A stretch of DNA of 64,000 nucleotides. Origin: Burkholderia sp. FERM BP-3421. GTDB taxonomy: Bacteria > Pseudomonadota > Gammaproteobacteria > Burkholderiales > Burkholderiaceae. Each line of letters starts with the position of its first letter. Position 1 is the stretch's first letter. The position numbers were made by a program, and so were the translations under genes. Below the pieces are notes generated by a model that worked only from the letters and a program-made list of their open reading frames with translations, did not search any database and was not told the origin of the DNA. Where the stretch lies: assembly GCF_028657905.1 (NCBI RefSeq), contig NZ_CP117782.1:248001-312000 (forward strand), in the 5' to 3' direction. Below are positions 1 to 8,878 of the stretch, piece after piece.

Positions 1-248
1 CGTCGATCGTCGGGTTGTTCGCGTAGCGCTGCGGAACGATCTCTTCCTCGAAGGTTTGCCCTTGCGGCGCGGCCTGCGCGGGTTGAGCCTGTTGCGGCTG
101 CGCCTGCGCGACGGTCAGCGGCGCGGCCGGCTGCGTCTGCGCGCAGGCGGCGGACACGCCGAGCGCGGCGGCAAGCGACAGGACGGCGAACGGAAGACGG
201 CGAAGGACAGCGGATGAGACGGATGCGGCAGGCGGTTTGAAAGTCATG
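1..248 (-). CDS. exported protein, N-terminal part only (possibly a lytic murein transglycosylase)
   Basis: The gene runs off the left edge, so only the first 82 residues are seen. They start with MTFKPPAASVSS, then a hydrophobic signal segment ending near ACAQTQ, followed by an Ala/Gln/Pro-rich linker. The visible end reads FEEEIVPQRYANNPTIDD, which resembles the start of the catalytic domain of MltB-type lytic transglycosylases. That assignment is inference from a short stretch. A cysteine close to the cleavage site could be lipidated, but the residues before it are a poor lipobox. It is transcribed away from the deacetylase gene at 421. Confidence 0.5.
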
Positions 249-420
249 GCGAACCGGGGCGGTCGAGGCATTGTGTACGGCGCAGTATAACCGACGCCCC
301 CCGGCCGTCGGCCCGGGAAGCGGCCGTCATGTGGTAAGTTAGCGGCGAACTTCGCGCAAGACGATTGTGTGAACACATTGAGGGAGACGACGGCGCGCGC
401 GCGACCCGTGCCGCGCGCCG

Positions 421-1350
421 ATGCATATGGCAACCGCCTTTTACACCCACCCCGACTGCCTGCTGCATGAGATGGGCGACTGGCATCCGGAATGTCCGGC
501 GCGGCTGTCGGCGATCCGGGATCAGCTGATCGCGGGCCGGATCGACGACCTGATCGTGCACGAGACGGCGCCGTTCGCGAGCGAGGCCGCGCTTGCGCGG
601 GTCCACACGCAGGCGCACATCGACTACATCAAGCGCAGCGCGCCCGCATCGGGCTACGCGGAACTCGATCCGGACACGCTGATGAATCCGCATACGTGGC
701 GCGCGGCGCTGCGCGCCGCGGGCGCCGCGGTCGAGGCGACCGATGCGGTGCTCGGCGGCCGCTACGACAACGCGTTCTGCAGCGTGCGTCCGCCCGGCCA
801 TCATGCGGAGCCCGCGCGCGCGATGGGCTTCTGCTTCTTCAACAACGTGGCGATCGCCGCGCGGCACGCGCTCGAGGCGCACGGGCTCGAACGCGTCGCG
901 ATCATCGATTTCGACGTGCACCACGGCAACGGCACCGAGGCCGCGTTTGCGAACGACGAGCGGGTGCTGATGTGCAGCTTCTTCCAGCATCCGCTGTATC
1001 CGTTCTCGGGCGTCGAGCATCAGGCGCCGAACATGGTGAACCTGCCGATGCCCGCGCGCACGGGCGGGATGGCGGTGCGCGAGGCGGTCGACATGATGTG
1101 GCTGCCGCGTCTCGACGCGTTCCGGCCGCAGATGCTGTTCGTGTCGGCGGGCTTCGACGCGCACCGCGAGGACGAGATCGGCAACATGGGGCTCGTCGAG
1201 GCCGACTACGAATGGCTGACCGAACAGATCTGCGCCGTCGCGCGGCGTCACGCGCAAGGGCGCATCGTGAGCTGCCTCGAAGGCGGCTACAACCTCTCCG
1301 CGCTCGGCCGCAGCGTGGTGGCGCACCTGCGCGTGCTGGCCGGGCTGTGA
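421..1350 (+). CDS. histone deacetylase superfamily protein (acetoin-utilization/AcuC-like deacetylase)
   Basis: This 309-residue protein belongs to the zinc-dependent arginase/deacetylase superfamily. RPPGHH (residues 123-128) carries the paired catalytic histidines. DFDVHHGNG (163-171) supplies the Asp and His zinc ligands, and the later DAHREDEIG segment the third ligand. LEGGYN near the end is the usual glycine-rich loop. Bacterial members deacetylate acetyl-lysine or acetylpolyamines; the substrate cannot be read from sequence. A second ATG at 427 (MATAFYTH) is an equally good start, and neither has a strong ribosome-binding site. It converges on the hydrolase gene that follows, with a 16-base gap. 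Confidence 0.88.
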   Translation: MHMATAFYTHPDCLLHEMGDWHPECPARLSAIRDQLIAGRIDDLIVHETAPFASEAALARVHTQAHIDYIKRSAPASGYAELDPDTLMNPHTWRAALRAAGAAVEATDAVLGGRYDNAFCSVRPPGHHAEPARAMGFCFFNNVAIAARHALEAHGLERVAIIDFDVHHGNGTEAAFANDERVLMCSFFQHPLYPFSGVEHQAPNMVNLPMPARTGGMAVREAVDMMWLPRLDAFRPQMLFVSAGFDAHREDEIGNMGLVEADYEWLTEQICAVARRHAQGRIVSCLEGGYNLSALGRSVVAHLRVLAGL

Positions 1351-1366
1351 CGCGCGCCGGCGCGCA

Positions 1367-2257
1367 TCACGTGCGCGCCGCGATCCAGTCGAGCAGCGCG
1401 CCGATCACGCGTTCGCGTTCGAGGTCGGCCATGGTCTCGTGATAGCCGCCCTCGTAGAGCGTCAGCGTGCGGTCGGGCGAGCCCACCTGGGTGCCGAACA
1501 CACGGCTGCCGTCGGGTTCGGTGAGCTTGTCCGCGGTGCCGTGATAGACGAGCACCGGCAGGCGCAGCGCGCCGCGTCCGCGTTCGATGCGCTCCATGGC
1601 CGAGAGAATCTCCGCGCCCGTGCGCGCCGGCACCGCGTCGTGATGCACGAGCGGATCCGCGCGGTTCGCGCCGACCACGGCCGGATCGCGCGACAGCAGC
1701 GCGGCATCGATCTTCAGCGCGGGAAAGCCCGGCCATAGACGGCTCACGATGCGGCTCAGCGCGAGCATCCAGCGCGGCACGTCGCGCCCCGGCGCGAGCG
1801 CGGGGCTCGACAGGATCAGGCCGGCGAGCGGCGGGCCGCCGGCGGCCCGCTCGATCGCATACAGCGCGGCGATCGCGCCGCCCATGCTGTGCCCCATCAG
1901 GAACAACGGCGTGTTGTCGCGCGCGGCGCGCGCGACGAGCGCGTCGGCATCGAGCAGGTATTGGTCGAAATGGTCGATCCACGCGCGCCGGCCCGGCGAG
2001 CGGCCGTGGCCGCGCAGGTCCGTCGACACCAGCTCGATCCCGGCCGCGTTCAATCGCTCCGCGAGCGCCTGATAGCGGCCGGCGTGCTCGGCGAGGCCGT
2101 GCACGAGCGCGATCGTCGCACGCGGCCGGGCGGGCGCCGCGACCGGCCAGCGCGACGACGTCAGCTCCAGGCCGTCCGCGGTGCGCAGCCGGTCGTGGAT
2201 CGGTCCCTGCGGCGTGGCGGCGGGCGCGGCGTCCCGGGCGGACAGCGTGTCGTTCAT
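1367..2257 (-). CDS. alpha/beta hydrolase, monoacylglycerol lipase-like
   Basis: The protein is 296 residues from ATG 2257 (MNDTLSARD). An upstream in-frame start at 2305 would add 16 residues but includes intergenic-looking sequence. HGLAEHAGRY (53-62) and the nucleophile elbow GHSMGGA (S124) are typical of the monoglyceride-lipase/lysophospholipase group. The acid and histidine of the triad probably lie in YHGTADKLTEP and YEGGYHETM. No signal peptide is visible, so it is probably cytoplasmic. Substrates in this group are monoacylglycerols or lysophospholipids; the exact one is unknown. Confidence 0.85.
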   Translation of the reverse strand: MNDTLSARDAAPAATPQGPIHDRLRTADGLELTSSRWPVAAPARPRATIALVHGLAEHAGRYQALAERLNAAGIELVSTDLRGHGRSPGRRAWIDHFDQYLLDADALVARAARDNTPLFLMGHSMGGAIAALYAIERAAGGPPLAGLILSSPALAPGRDVPRWMLALSRIVSRLWPGFPALKIDAALLSRDPAVVGANRADPLVHHDAVPARTGAEILSAMERIERGRGALRLPVLVYHGTADKLTEPDGSRVFGTQVGSPDRTLTLYEGGYHETMADLERERVIGALLDWIAART

Positions 2258-2490
2258 GGCGGGCGTCTCCGGTTCGAATGGGGCGTGGTCGTGTCGCACG
2301 ATCATAGTCGCGGCAGCGTGCGGCGACTATGCGGTGTCCTCTAATTTCGCCTGGTTATGAAACGCTCGGAATCGATTATTAAGATTCATGAGGGGATTGC
2401 GGTAAAATCCGCCGCTATTCCAAGATACGGCGGCCGGCAGGCGAAGCAGGGAAGCTCGGCTTTGTCCGCTACCGTCGTTTTGTTTCGCTC

Positions 2491-3525
2491 ATGATCGAAA
2501 TTCGCAATCTTTCACAGCGGTTCGCCGGCCCGCAAGGCTGGATCGAAGCGCTGCACAACGTCAACCTGACGATCCCGCAAGGCGAGGTGTTCGGCATCAT
2601 TGGCCGCAGCGGCGCGGGCAAGAGTACGCTCGTGCGCACCCTCAATCTGCTGACCCGGCCGTCGGAGGGCAACGTGGTGGTCGACGGCCGCGACCTGACG
2701 CAGCTGTCCGCGAGCGCGCTGCGCGCCGCGCGCCGCGACATCGGCATGATCTTCCAGCACTTCAACCTGCTGTCGTCGCGCACCGTGTTCGACAACGTCG
2801 CGCTGCCGCTCGAGCTGGCCGGCGTGAAGCGCGCGGAGATCGAGGCGACGGTGCTGCCGCTGCTCGAACTCGTGGGGCTGTCCGCGCAGAAGGACCGCTA
2901 TCCGGCCCAGATCAGCGGCGGCCAGAAGCAGCGCGTCGGCATCGCGCGCGCGCTCGCGAGCAAGCCGAAAGTGCTGCTGTCGGACGAGGCGACTTCCGCG
3001 CTCGATCCGGAAACCACGCGCGCGATCCTCGAACTGCTCCAGCGGATCAATCGCGAGCTGGGGCTGACGATCGTCCTCATCACGCACCAGATGGAAGTGA
3101 TCAAGCAGGTCTGCGACCGCGTCGCGGTGCTCGATGCCGGCCGCGTGGTCGAGACGGGCCGCGTGCTCGACGTGTTCCTGCAGCCGCATCACGAAGTGAC
3201 GCGCGCGCTGATCGGCGACGTGATCGCGCAGGAACTGCCACCGGCGCTCAAGGCGCGCGTCGCCGAGCGCATGAAGACGGGCGCCGGTCATCTGCTGCGC
3301 CTGGCGTTCATCGGCTCGGGCGTCGACCAGCCGATCCTGTCGGAGACGATCCGCCGCTACGAGCTGGACTTCAACATCCTGCACGGCCAGATCGACGAGA
3401 TCCAGGGGCAGGCGTTCGGGTCGCTCGCGGTGCTCGCGGGCGGCGAGCCGGGCAAGGTGGGGCAGGCGCTCGCGTATCTGCGCGAGCAGGGCGTGGTGGT
3501 CGAGGAGCTTTCGTATGTTGAGTGA
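2491..3525 (+). CDS. metN: methionine ABC transporter, ATP-binding protein MetN
   Basis: This 344-residue ATPase powers uptake of methionine through MetI. GRSGAGKST (38-46) is the Walker A motif. ISGGQKQRVGIARA is the ABC signature, and LLSDEATSALD is Walker B followed by the D-loop. The last roughly 80 residues form the NIL/ACT-like domain that in MetN senses methionine and inhibits transport. The stop overlaps the metI start by 11 bases, so the two are translationally coupled. Upstream, TAAAAT at 2403-2408 could be a -10 element; no SAM riboswitch is evident. Confidence 0.96.
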   Translation: MIEIRNLSQRFAGPQGWIEALHNVNLTIPQGEVFGIIGRSGAGKSTLVRTLNLLTRPSEGNVVVDGRDLTQLSASALRAARRDIGMIFQHFNLLSSRTVFDNVALPLELAGVKRAEIEATVLPLLELVGLSAQKDRYPAQISGGQKQRVGIARALASKPKVLLSDEATSALDPETTRAILELLQRINRELGLTIVLITHQMEVIKQVCDRVAVLDAGRVVETGRVLDVFLQPHHEVTRALIGDVIAQELPPALKARVAERMKTGAGHLLRLAFIGSGVDQPILSETIRRYELDFNILHGQIDEIQGQAFGSLAVLAGGEPGKVGQALAYLREQGVVVEELSYVE

Positions 3526-4168
3526 AATGTTCGATATGTTCGTGCAGTCGTTCTGGGAGACGCTGATCATGGTCGGCATCTCCGGGGCGGTGGGCGCGCT
3601 CGTCGGCCTGCCGCTCGGCGTGCTGCTGTACCTGACCGATCGCCAGGGCGTGCTGCAGAACCTCGCGGTCAATCGCGTGCTGGGCGGCCTCGTCAATGCG
3701 GTGCGCTCGACGCCGTTCATCATCCTGCTGGTCGCGGTGATTCCGTTCACGCGGCTCGTCACCGGGTCGTCGATCGGCACGGCCGCGGCGGTCGTGCCGC
3801 TGACGCTCGCGGCGGCGCCGTTCGTCGCGCGTCTCGTCGAGACCGCGCTGCGCGAGGTCGATCGCGGCCTGATCGAGGCCGCGCAGTCGATGGGCGCGAC
3901 CACCGGCCAGATCGTCTTCAAGGTGCTGCTGCCGGAATCGCTGCCCGGCATCGTCGCGGGACTGACCATCACGTTCGTGTCGCTCGTCGGCTATTCGGCG
4001 ATGGCGGGCGCGATCGGCGGCGGCGGTCTCGGCGATCTCGGCATCCGTTACGGCTATCAGCGCTATCTGCCCGAAGTGATGTGGACGGTCGTCGCGATCC
4101 TGATCGTGTTCGTGCAGATCGTGCAGTCGTTCGGCGACTGGCTGGTGCGACGCCTCAGTCACCGTTGA
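3515..4168 (+). CDS. metI: methionine ABC transporter permease MetI
   Basis: At 217 residues it has the normal length for MetI and is a multi-span inner-membrane permease. The EAA loop that contacts MetN is visible as EAAQSMGATTGQIVFKVLLP (residues about 128-147). Hydrophobic segments run throughout, and the protein ends in a short basic tail (WLVRRLSHR). It overlaps metN and is followed after 28 bases by the substrate-binding protein gene, giving a complete metNIQ operon. Confidence 0.96.
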   Translation: MLSEMFDMFVQSFWETLIMVGISGAVGALVGLPLGVLLYLTDRQGVLQNLAVNRVLGGLVNAVRSTPFIILLVAVIPFTRLVTGSSIGTAAAVVPLTLAAAPFVARLVETALREVDRGLIEAAQSMGATTGQIVFKVLLPESLPGIVAGLTITFVSLVGYSAMAGAIGGGGLGDLGIRYGYQRYLPEVMWTVVAILIVFVQIVQSFGDWLVRRLSHR

Positions 4169-4196
4169 TCCCTTTGTCAGGAGCCAGGAACCGGAC

Positions 4197-4988
4197 ATGC
4201 AACGACGCTTTGTCTTGAAATTGGCGGCCGCGCTCGGCGTCGTCGCGTGTTTCGCGGGCGCGGTCGACGCGCAGACCATCCGGGTCGGCGTGACGGGCGG
4301 CCCGCATGCGCAGGTGATGGAAGTGGTCAAGCAGGTGGCGGCGAAGCAGGGGCTCGACATCAAGGTCGTCGAGTTCTCCGACTACGTGCAGCCGAACGCC
4401 GCGCTTGCCGCGGGCGACCTCGATGCGAACAGCTACCAGCACGCGCCGTATCTCGATGCGCAGGTGAAGGATCGCGGCTATCCGCTCGTCAAGGTGGCGG
4501 AGACCGTGACGTTTCCGATGGGTCTTTATTCGAAGCGCGTGAAATCGCTGGCCGAGCTGCCGCCGGGCGCGCGCATCGCGATCCCGAACGATCCGACCAA
4601 CGGCGGCCGCGCCCTGTTGCTGCTGCAGAAGCAGGGCGTGCTGAAGCTGCGCGCGGACGTTGGTCTGAAGGCGACCCGCTTCGACATCGTCGACAATCCG
4701 CGCAAACTCAAGATCATCGAGCTGGATGCGGCGCAGATTCCGCGTTCGCTCGGCGACGTCGACGCCGCCGCGATCAATACCAACTATGCGATGGAAGCCG
4801 GCCTGAAGCCGAAACAGGATGCGATCGCGATCGAGGGCCCGAACGGCCCGTACGCGAACATCATCGCGATCCGCGCGGCGGATCGCGGCAAGCCCTGGGT
4901 CGGGAAACTGGTGGCGGCCTACCATTCGCCGGAGGTGAAGCACTACATCGAGAGCCGCTTCGGCGGCGCGGTGATCGCGGCCTGGTAA
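4197..4988 (+). CDS. metQ: methionine ABC transporter substrate-binding protein MetQ (NlpA family)
   Basis: This 263-residue periplasmic protein captures methionine and delivers it to MetNI. The N-terminus (MQRRFVLKLAAALGVVACFAGAVDA) is a signal peptide. Cleavage after VDA by signal peptidase I looks likelier than lipidation because there is no good lipobox, unlike E. coli MetQ. The NlpA-family core is clear: RVGVTGGPHAQVMEVVK, NAALAAGDLDANSYQH, and IPNDPTNGGRALLLLQ. The next feature is a terminator about 40 bases after the stop, closing the operon. Confidence 0.94.
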   Translation: MQRRFVLKLAAALGVVACFAGAVDAQTIRVGVTGGPHAQVMEVVKQVAAKQGLDIKVVEFSDYVQPNAALAAGDLDANSYQHAPYLDAQVKDRGYPLVKVAETVTFPMGLYSKRVKSLAELPPGARIAIPNDPTNGGRALLLLQKQGVLKLRADVGLKATRFDIVDNPRKLKIIELDAAQIPRSLGDVDAAAINTNYAMEAGLKPKQDAIAIEGPNGPYANIIAIRAADRGKPWVGKLVAAYHSPEVKHYIESRFGGAVIAAW

Positions 4989-5024
4989 GGGCCGCGCGCG
5001 CGGGCGATTAGAGGCGAGGGTCGA

Positions 5025-5053
5025 GAGCCCGGGCTTTGCGTCCGGGTTTTTTC
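5025..5053 (+). terminator. rho-independent terminator after metNIQ
   Basis: A 7-bp stem (5026-5032 with 5042-5048) and a 9-base loop are followed by a T-rich run (TTTTTTCTCTTTT). It lies about 40 bases past the metQ stop. Confidence 0.75.
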
Positions 5054-5065
5054 TCTTTTAAAATA

Positions 5066-5077
5066 GAACGATCGTTC
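5066..5077. promoter_or_regulatory. 12-bp perfect palindrome upstream of etfBA, candidate repressor operator
   Basis: GAACGATCGTTC is a perfect 12-bp palindrome in the 217-base gap between metQ and etfB, embedded in an A/T-rich stretch. Its form resembles operators of TetR-family regulators of fatty-acid and branched-chain acyl-CoA catabolism. Which regulator binds it, if any, is not known. Confidence 0.4.
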
Positions 5078-5205
5078 GCTATTGCCGGCGCGCCGCTGAG
5101 GAGCGCTATCCTCGAAAACTGCAGACGGGCGGACACGTGGCGCCGCTCAGGCGGGCCTCGCTATAGAATGGCCGCTGGTCGTATTCGTAACTTTGGAGCG
5201 TGTGC

Positions 5206-5955
5206 ATGAAAATCCTGGTGCCAGTGAAGAGAGTGGTCGATTACAACGTGAAGGTCCGGGTGAAGTCGGACGGCACGGGCGTCGACATTGCGAACGTGAA
5301 GATGTCGATGAACCCGTTCGACGAGATCGCGGTTGAAGAAGCCGTGCGCCTGAAGGAAGCGGGCGTGGCGACGGAAGTGATCGCCGTGTCGGTGGGCGTG
5401 TCGCAGGCGCAGGAGACGCTGCGCACGGCGCTGGCGATCGGCGCGGACCGCGCGATCCTCGTGGAGTCGGCTGATGAAGTGCAGCCGCTCGGCGTGGCGA
5501 AGATCCTGAAGGCGCTGGTCGACAAGGAACAGCCGCAACTGGTGATCCTCGGCAAGCAGGCGATCGACGACGATTCGAACCAGACGGGCCAGATGCTGGC
5601 GGCGCTGGCGAACCTGCCGCAGGCGACCTTCGCCTCGAAGGTGACGGTGGCCGACGGTAAGGCGACGGTCGCGCGCGAAGTGGACGGCGGCGCGGAAACG
5701 CTGTCGCTGACGCTGCCGGCCGTGGTGACGACGGACCTGCGCCTGAACGAGCCGCGCTACGTGACGCTGCCGAACATCATGAAGGCGAAGAAGAAGCCGC
5801 TGGAAACGGTGAAGCCGGCGGACCTGGGCGTGGACGTCGCGCCGCGCCTGAAGACGCTGAAAGTGGTGGAGCCGCCGAAGCGCGCGGCCGGCGTGAAGGT
5901 GGCGGACGTGAAGACGCTGGTCGAGAAGCTGAAGACCGAAGCCAAGGTGCTGTAA
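5206..5955 (+). CDS. etfB: electron transfer flavoprotein, beta subunit
   Basis: EtfB (249 residues) pairs with EtfA to carry electrons from acyl-CoA dehydrogenases to the ETF:quinone oxidoreductase. ATG 5206 is chosen because GGAG lies 7-10 bases upstream; a GTG at 5200 would add two residues. MKILVPVKRVVDYNVKV is the characteristic start. The AMP-binding region is in the middle, with GKQAIDDDSNQTGQM. The conserved recognition-loop sequence LRLNEPRYVTLPNIMKAKKK follows. etfA starts 15 bases after the stop. Confidence 0.97.
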   Translation: MKILVPVKRVVDYNVKVRVKSDGTGVDIANVKMSMNPFDEIAVEEAVRLKEAGVATEVIAVSVGVSQAQETLRTALAIGADRAILVESADEVQPLGVAKILKALVDKEQPQLVILGKQAIDDDSNQTGQMLAALANLPQATFASKVTVADGKATVAREVDGGAETLSLTLPAVVTTDLRLNEPRYVTLPNIMKAKKKPLETVKPADLGVDVAPRLKTLKVVEPPKRAAGVKVADVKTLVEKLKTEAKVL

Positions 5956-5970
5956 GGGGAGCGGACACAA

Positions 5971-6906
5971 ATGACGATTCTGGTAATTGCGGAACACGAC
6001 AACGCGTCGATCAAGGCGGCCACGTTGAACACGGTGGCGGCGGCGGCGAAGATCGGCGGCGACATTCACGTGCTGGTGGCGGGCCACAACGCGCAGGGCG
6101 CGGCGGACGCGGCAGCGAAGATCGCGGGCGTGAGCAAGGTGCTGCTGGCCGACGCGCCGCAGCTCGAAGCGGGCCTCGCGGAGAACGTCGAGGCGACGGT
6201 GCTGAATGTCGCGAAGGACTACTCGCATATCCTCGCGCCGGCGACGGCCTACGGCAAGAACATCGCGCCGCGGATCGCGGCGAAGCTCGATGTCGCGCAG
6301 ATCTCGGACATCACCGCGGTGGATTCGGCGGACACGTTCGAGCGGCCGATCTACGCGGGCAATGCGATCGCGACGGTGCAGTCGAGCGACCCGATCAAGG
6401 TGATCACGGTGCGCGCGACGGGCTTCGACCCGGTGGCGGCGGAAGGCGGCAGCGCGTCGGTGGAGAAGATCGAGGCGGCGGCCGATGCGGGCCTCGCGCA
6501 GTTCGTGAGCCGTGAAGTGACCAAGCTGGACCGGCCGGAGCTGACGAGCGCGAACATCATCGTGTCGGGCGGCCGGGGCCTCGGCAGCGGCGAGAATTAC
6601 ACGAAGGTGCTGGAGCCGCTGGCGGACAAGCTGTCGGCCGCGCTGGGCGCCTCGCGCGCGGCGGTCGACGCGGGCTATGTGCCGAACGATTATCAGGTGG
6701 GCCAGACGGGCAAGATCGTCGCGCCGCAGCTGTACATCGCGGTCGGCATCTCGGGTGCGATCCAGCATCTGGCCGGCATGAAGGATTCGAAGGTGATCGT
6801 GGCGATCAACAAGGATCCGGAAGCGCCGATCTTCAGCGTGGCCGACTACGGCCTCGTGGGCGATCTGTTCACGCTGGTGCCGGAGTTGGTCGGCGAGCTG
6901 GGCTGA
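5971..6906 (+). CDS. etfA: electron transfer flavoprotein, alpha subunit
   Basis: EtfA (311 residues) holds the FAD of the heterodimer. The C-terminal FAD-binding half is clear: SGGRGLGSGENY, then GYVPNDYQVGQTGKIVAPQLY, then GISGAIQHLAGMKDSKVIVA, and NKDPEAPIFSVADYGLVGDLF. The N-terminal half is the usual ETF alpha/beta fold. It is the second gene of etfBA, and an acyl-CoA dehydrogenase gene, its likely electron donor, lies just downstream beyond a terminator. Confidence 0.97.
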   Translation: MTILVIAEHDNASIKAATLNTVAAAAKIGGDIHVLVAGHNAQGAADAAAKIAGVSKVLLADAPQLEAGLAENVEATVLNVAKDYSHILAPATAYGKNIAPRIAAKLDVAQISDITAVDSADTFERPIYAGNAIATVQSSDPIKVITVRATGFDPVAAEGGSASVEKIEAAADAGLAQFVSREVTKLDRPELTSANIIVSGGRGLGSGENYTKVLEPLADKLSAALGASRAAVDAGYVPNDYQVGQTGKIVAPQLYIAVGISGAIQHLAGMKDSKVIVAINKDPEAPIFSVADYGLVGDLFTLVPELVGELG

Positions 6907-6954
6907 GCCCGGGCGCGGCGCGCCGCGCACTCACGCCGTTCAGGCATCGAACCG

Positions 6955-6980
6955 AAGGGGCGCGGCAAGCGCCCCTTTTT
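6955..6980 (+). terminator. rho-independent terminator after etfBA
   Basis: A perfect 9-bp stem (6955-6963 with 6969-6977) with a 5-base loop is followed by a run of T. It separates etfBA from the acyl-CoA dehydrogenase gene, although read-through to a beta-oxidation group is possible. Confidence 0.85.
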
Positions 6981-7014
6981 CATTGACAAGCACAGGCGAC
7001 AGGAGAAGAGCACC

Positions 7015-8805
7015 ATGAGCTATCACGCCCCCGTCAAGGACATGCTGTTCGTGATGAAGGAATTGGCCGGCCTCGACGCGGTTGCGCGGCTGCCGGGCTT
7101 CGAGGACGCCGGTTTCGAGACGGCGCGGGCGGTGCTGGAGGAATCGGCGAAGTTCTGCGGGGAGGTGCTGGCGCCGCTGAACGTGGAGGGCGACCGCAAT
7201 CCGAGCAGCTGGAAGGACGGCGCGGTGACGGCGACGCCGGGTTTCGGCGAGGCGTTCCGGCAGTTCGTGGAAGGCGGATGGCAAGGATTGCAACACCCGA
7301 CCGAATACGACGGCCAGGGGTTGCCGAAGCTGGTGGCGACGCCGTGCATCGAGATGCTGAACGCGGCGAACCTGTCGTTCGCGCTGTGCCCGCTGTTGAC
7401 GGACGGCGCGATCGAGGCGCTGCTGACGGCGGGCACGGACGCGCAGAAGCAGCGCTACGTGCCGAAGCTGATTTCGGGCGAGTGGACGGGGACGATGAAC
7501 CTGACGGAGCCGCAGGCGGGCTCGGATCTGGCGCTGGTGCGGTCGCGGGCGGAGCCGCGGGCGGACGGGTCGTACCAGGTGTTCGGCACGAAGATCTTCA
7601 TCACGTGGGGCGAGCACGATATGGCGGAGAACATCGTGCACCTGGTGCTGGCGCGCACGCCGGGCGCGCCGGAAGGGGTGAAGGGGATTTCGCTGTTCAT
7701 CGTGCCGAAGTTCCTGGTGAACGAGGACGGCAGCCTGGGGGCGCGCAACGACGTGCAGTGCGTGTCGATCGAGCACAAGCTCGGGATCAAGGCGAGCCCG
7801 ACGGCGGTGCTGCAATATGGCGATCACGGCGGCGCGGTGGGGTATCTGGTGGGCGACGAGAATCGCGGGCTGGAGTACATGTTCATCATGATGAACGCGG
7901 CGCGGTTCGGGGTGGGGATGCAGGGCGTCGGGGTGGCGGAGCGGGCGTACCAGAAGGCGGCGGCCTTTGCGAAGGAGCGGGTGCAGAGCCGGCCGGTGGA
8001 CGGTTCGGCGAGACAGTCGGTCACGATCATCCATCACCCGGACGTGCGGCGCATGCTGGCGACGATGCGGGCGCTGACGGAAGGCGCGCGGGCGTTGGCG
8101 TATGTGGCGGCGGCGCACAGCGACCACGCGCATCGTCATCCGGACGAGACGGAGCGTGCGCGCCACCAGGGGATCTACGAATATCTGGTGCCGGTCGTGA
8201 AGGGCTGGAGCACGGAGATGGTGAACGAGGTGGCGAGCCTGGGCGTGCAGGTGCACGGCGGGATGGGCTTCATCGAGGAGACGGGTGCGGCGCAGTACTA
8301 CCGCGACGCGCGGATCCTGGCGATCTACGAAGGGACGACGGCGATCCAGGCGAACGATCTGGTGGGCCGGAAGACGCAGCGCGACGGCGGGGCGGTGGCG
8401 CAGGCGCTGCTGGCGGAGGTGCGCAAGACGGTAGAGGCGTTGGGCGCGCAGGAAGGCGCGGCGTTCGCGTCGATGCGCACGCAGCTGGCGCGCGGCGCGC
8501 AGTCGCTGGCGGCGGTGGTGGAGTACGTGGTGGTGACGGCGAAGCGTGATCCGAATGCGGTGTTCGCGGGCAGCGTGCCGTACCTGAAGCTGGCGGGGAT
8601 CGTGCTGGGCGGCTGGCAGATGGGGCGTGCGCTGCTGGCGGCGCATCGCGAGCGTGAATCGGACCCGGCATTCCACGACGCGAAAATCGCGATCGCGCAG
8701 TTCTACGCGGAGCACCTGCTCACGCAGGCGGGCGGCCTGGAGGCGGCGGTGCTGTCCGCCGACAGCGCGGGCGGCGTGCTCGCGCTGAGCGAGGACCAGT
8801 TCTGA
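7015..8805 (+). CDS. acyl-CoA dehydrogenase (long form, about 600 residues, with C-terminal extension)
   Basis: This 596-residue flavoenzyme oxidises an acyl-CoA to the 2-enoyl-CoA and passes electrons to ETF, encoded just upstream. TMNLTEPQAGSDLALVRSRA and KIFITWGEHDM form the FAD/acyl binding region. MNAARFGVGMQGVGVAERAY is the conserved helix. GGMGFIEETGAAQYYRDARI then IYEGTTAIQ carries the catalytic glutamate. The last 130 or so residues are the extra domain found in FadE/DmdC-like enzymes, so the length is normal for this subgroup. Chain-length preference cannot be told. Confidence 0.92.
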   Translation: MSYHAPVKDMLFVMKELAGLDAVARLPGFEDAGFETARAVLEESAKFCGEVLAPLNVEGDRNPSSWKDGAVTATPGFGEAFRQFVEGGWQGLQHPTEYDGQGLPKLVATPCIEMLNAANLSFALCPLLTDGAIEALLTAGTDAQKQRYVPKLISGEWTGTMNLTEPQAGSDLALVRSRAEPRADGSYQVFGTKIFITWGEHDMAENIVHLVLARTPGAPEGVKGISLFIVPKFLVNEDGSLGARNDVQCVSIEHKLGIKASPTAVLQYGDHGGAVGYLVGDENRGLEYMFIMMNAARFGVGMQGVGVAERAYQKAAAFAKERVQSRPVDGSARQSVTIIHHPDVRRMLATMRALTEGARALAYVAAAHSDHAHRHPDETERARHQGIYEYLVPVVKGWSTEMVNEVASLGVQVHGGMGFIEETGAAQYYRDARILAIYEGTTAIQANDLVGRKTQRDGGAVAQALLAEVRKTVEALGAQEGAAFASMRTQLARGAQSLAAVVEYVVVTAKRDPNAVFAGSVPYLKLAGIVLGGWQMGRALLAAHRERESDPAFHDAKIAIAQFYAEHLLTQAGGLEAAVLSADSAGGVLALSEDQF

Positions 8806-8831
8806 GTCGTACGCGGACGCGAAGCGGCATG

Positions 8832-8860
8832 AAAAACGGCGCCCTCGGGCGCCGTTTGCA
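8832..8860. terminator. terminator between the acyl-CoA dehydrogenase gene and dadA
   Basis: An 11-bp stem (8834-8844 with 8847-8857) has a very short loop. Read on the minus strand the hairpin is followed by TTTTT, so it serves dadA best. On the plus strand the T run is only three bases. Confidence 0.7.
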
Positions 8861-8878
8861 CTGGAGCGCGGCCGGCGC

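Noticed and set aside
2258..2490. A SAM riboswitch or MetR box before metN
   Set aside because: No conserved riboswitch helices and no TGAA-N5-TTCA dyad is visible; only a possible -10 (TAAAAT).
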